This document shows positions 4,703 through 5,555 of a stretch of 5,555 nt of DNA, one piece after another. How positions within the stretch are numbered: the first letter of the stretch is position 1; each line of letters begins with the position of its first letter. The position numbers were made by a program, and so were the translations under genes. The stretch comes from Planctomycetota bacterium (GTDB lineage Bacteria; Planctomycetota; Phycisphaerae; UBA1845; CAIVHJ01), in assembly GCA_022565195.1 (NCBI GenBank), contig JADFJZ010000140.1, positions 1 through 5,555 on the forward strand, given 5' to 3'. Below the pieces are notes generated by a model. That model was not told the origin of the DNA, ran no database searches, and saw nothing but the letters and a program-made list of their open reading frames with translations.

Positions 4703-5555
4703 ATGTTTCGATTCCTGGCACAATTGGTCTGTCGCTGGCCCTGGCTGTGCATCGGCGTGTGGATCGGCGTCGCCGTGCTCAGCAGCGCTTTGGCGCCCAG
4801 CGCGGAGGAGCTTCAGCGCAGCGAACCCGCCTCGCTGCTGCCCCCCGACTCGCCGCTGAACGTGGGCATGCGCCTGTATGCCGACGCCTTCCCCGACCAG
4901 ACCGCCCGAAGCAGAATTGTGCTGGTGTTCGAGCGCCCCAGCGGGCTGACCGCCGACGATCGTGCTTTTCTCGCCGACTTGGCGCGCCGCCTCAAGCAGG
5001 CCGGCCTGGAGAGCCCCGAGCCCTGGCGGGTGTGGTCGGCCGAACTCAGTCCGGCACTGCGCCTGCGGCTGTACAGCGCAGACGGGCAGTCGGCGATGAT
5101 CGCCCTGGGGCTCGACGTGAACTTCCTGACCGAGCGCGCTGCCACGGTGGTGGACGAAGTCGAGCGCCGGGCGCACGTGGGATTACCCGAGGGCCTGGCC
5201 CTCGAGGTCACCGGCACAGCAGCCATCGGCAGGGAACACAACGTCCGCTCCGCCGACGCCCTGCAAAAGACCACGCGCATGACCATCGCCGCCGTGCTGA
5301 TCATTTTGGCGCTGGTCTATCGATCCCCGCTGGGGGCGCTCGTGCCGCTGGTCTCGATCGGTCTCAGCGTGTTCGTAGCCTTTCGCGTGTTGGATTTTCT
5401 GGCCCAGGCGGGCTGGTCCATTTCCGGCGCCGAGCGGATGTTCACGGTGGTCGTGTTGTTCGGCGCGGGTACGAACTATGCGCTGTTTTGGATCTCGCGC
5501 TACCGCGAGAGCTTGTCTCACGGGCGCAGCCGCGCCAAGGCCGTCATGGAGGCCA
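4703..5555 (+). CDS. MMPL/RND-family membrane transporter, N-terminal part
   Basis: An open frame of 284 full codons running off the right edge, so the C-terminal part is missing. Members export lipids, hopanoids or other hydrophobic compounds across the inner membrane by proton-motive force and usually have 11-12 helices. TM1 is at about 12-32 after a short basic start. A soluble periplasmic domain with a VTGTAAIGRE segment (169-178) follows. Further helices lie at about 192-206, 210-232 and 245-264, the last containing the family signature GAGTNYALFWISRYRE (254-269). The usual Asp of GAGTDY is Asn258 here. The ATG at 4703 is 32 nt after the acetyltransferase stop, with only a weak AAGA ribosome site 8 nt upstream. 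A later in-frame GTG would cut into TM1. It is probably the third gene of the operon. Confidence 0.85.
   Translation, partial: MFRFLAQLVCRWPWLCIGVWIGVAVLSSALAPSAEELQRSEPASLLPPDSPLNVGMRLYADAFPDQTARSRIVLVFERPSGLTADDRAFLADLARRLKQAGLESPEPWRVWSAELSPALRLRLYSADGQSAMIALGLDVNFLTERAATVVDEVERRAHVGLPEGLALEVTGTAAIGREHNVRSADALQKTTRMTIAAVLIILALVYRSPLGALVPLVSIGLSVFVAFRVLDFLAQAGWSISGAERMFTVVVLFGAGTNYALFWISRYRESLSHGRSRAKAVMEA

Noticed and set aside
4631..5304. Long minus-strand open frames under the transporter gene
   Set aside because: They are antisense to the MMPL gene, which has clear helices and the GAGT-Y signature. The translations are low complexity with no recognisable domain.

Overview
The window is a GC-rich bacterial chromosome segment. 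It most resembles a member of Planctomycetota or a neighbouring PVC lineage. That placement is an inference from three things: the divergent EF-G paralogue type, the high-GC genes, and intergenic DNA packed with short degenerate heptamer repeats and GCGACCGT-type inverted repeats that I associate with uncultured planctomycetes. No rRNA or other marker gene is present to prove it.

Layout. Bases 1-89 may hold the first codons of a minus-strand gene leaving the left edge (weak). Bases 90-590 contain no convincing gene. They are a mosaic of repeats: a CCGCAAT heptamer array, an AGTAGTC heptamer array, a second CCGCAAT array in inverted orientation, a pair of inverted 27-bp repeats, and a 60-nt hairpin next to the 3' end of the following gene. 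Bases 591-2627 (minus) encode a complete EF-G-like translational GTPase of 678 residues. Bases 2628-2857 are a divergent promoter region with a very good promoter for the GTPase, an imperfect palindrome touching its -35 box, and a weaker promoter facing right.

Rightward from 2858 is a probable operon. It starts with a class I PLP aminotransferase (subgroup 1b aspartate/prephenate aminotransferase type, GTG start). A GNAT acetyltransferase follows 16 nt later, and 32 nt after that comes the 5' part of an MMPL/RND-type membrane transporter that runs off the right edge.

The aminotransferase is probably a housekeeping amino-acid enzyme. The tight spacing to an acetyltransferase and an MMPL exporter permits, but does not prove, a shared pathway in which an amino compound is made, acylated and moved across the membrane. 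The EF-G-like protein keeps domains IV and V but has lost the switch II histidine that canonical EF-G uses for GTP hydrolysis. It is therefore probably the secondary paralogue, not the main elongation factor. I see no strong evidence of a wholly new system. The most unusual material is the repeat mosaic at the left and the substitutions at key sites of the GTPase and the transporter.
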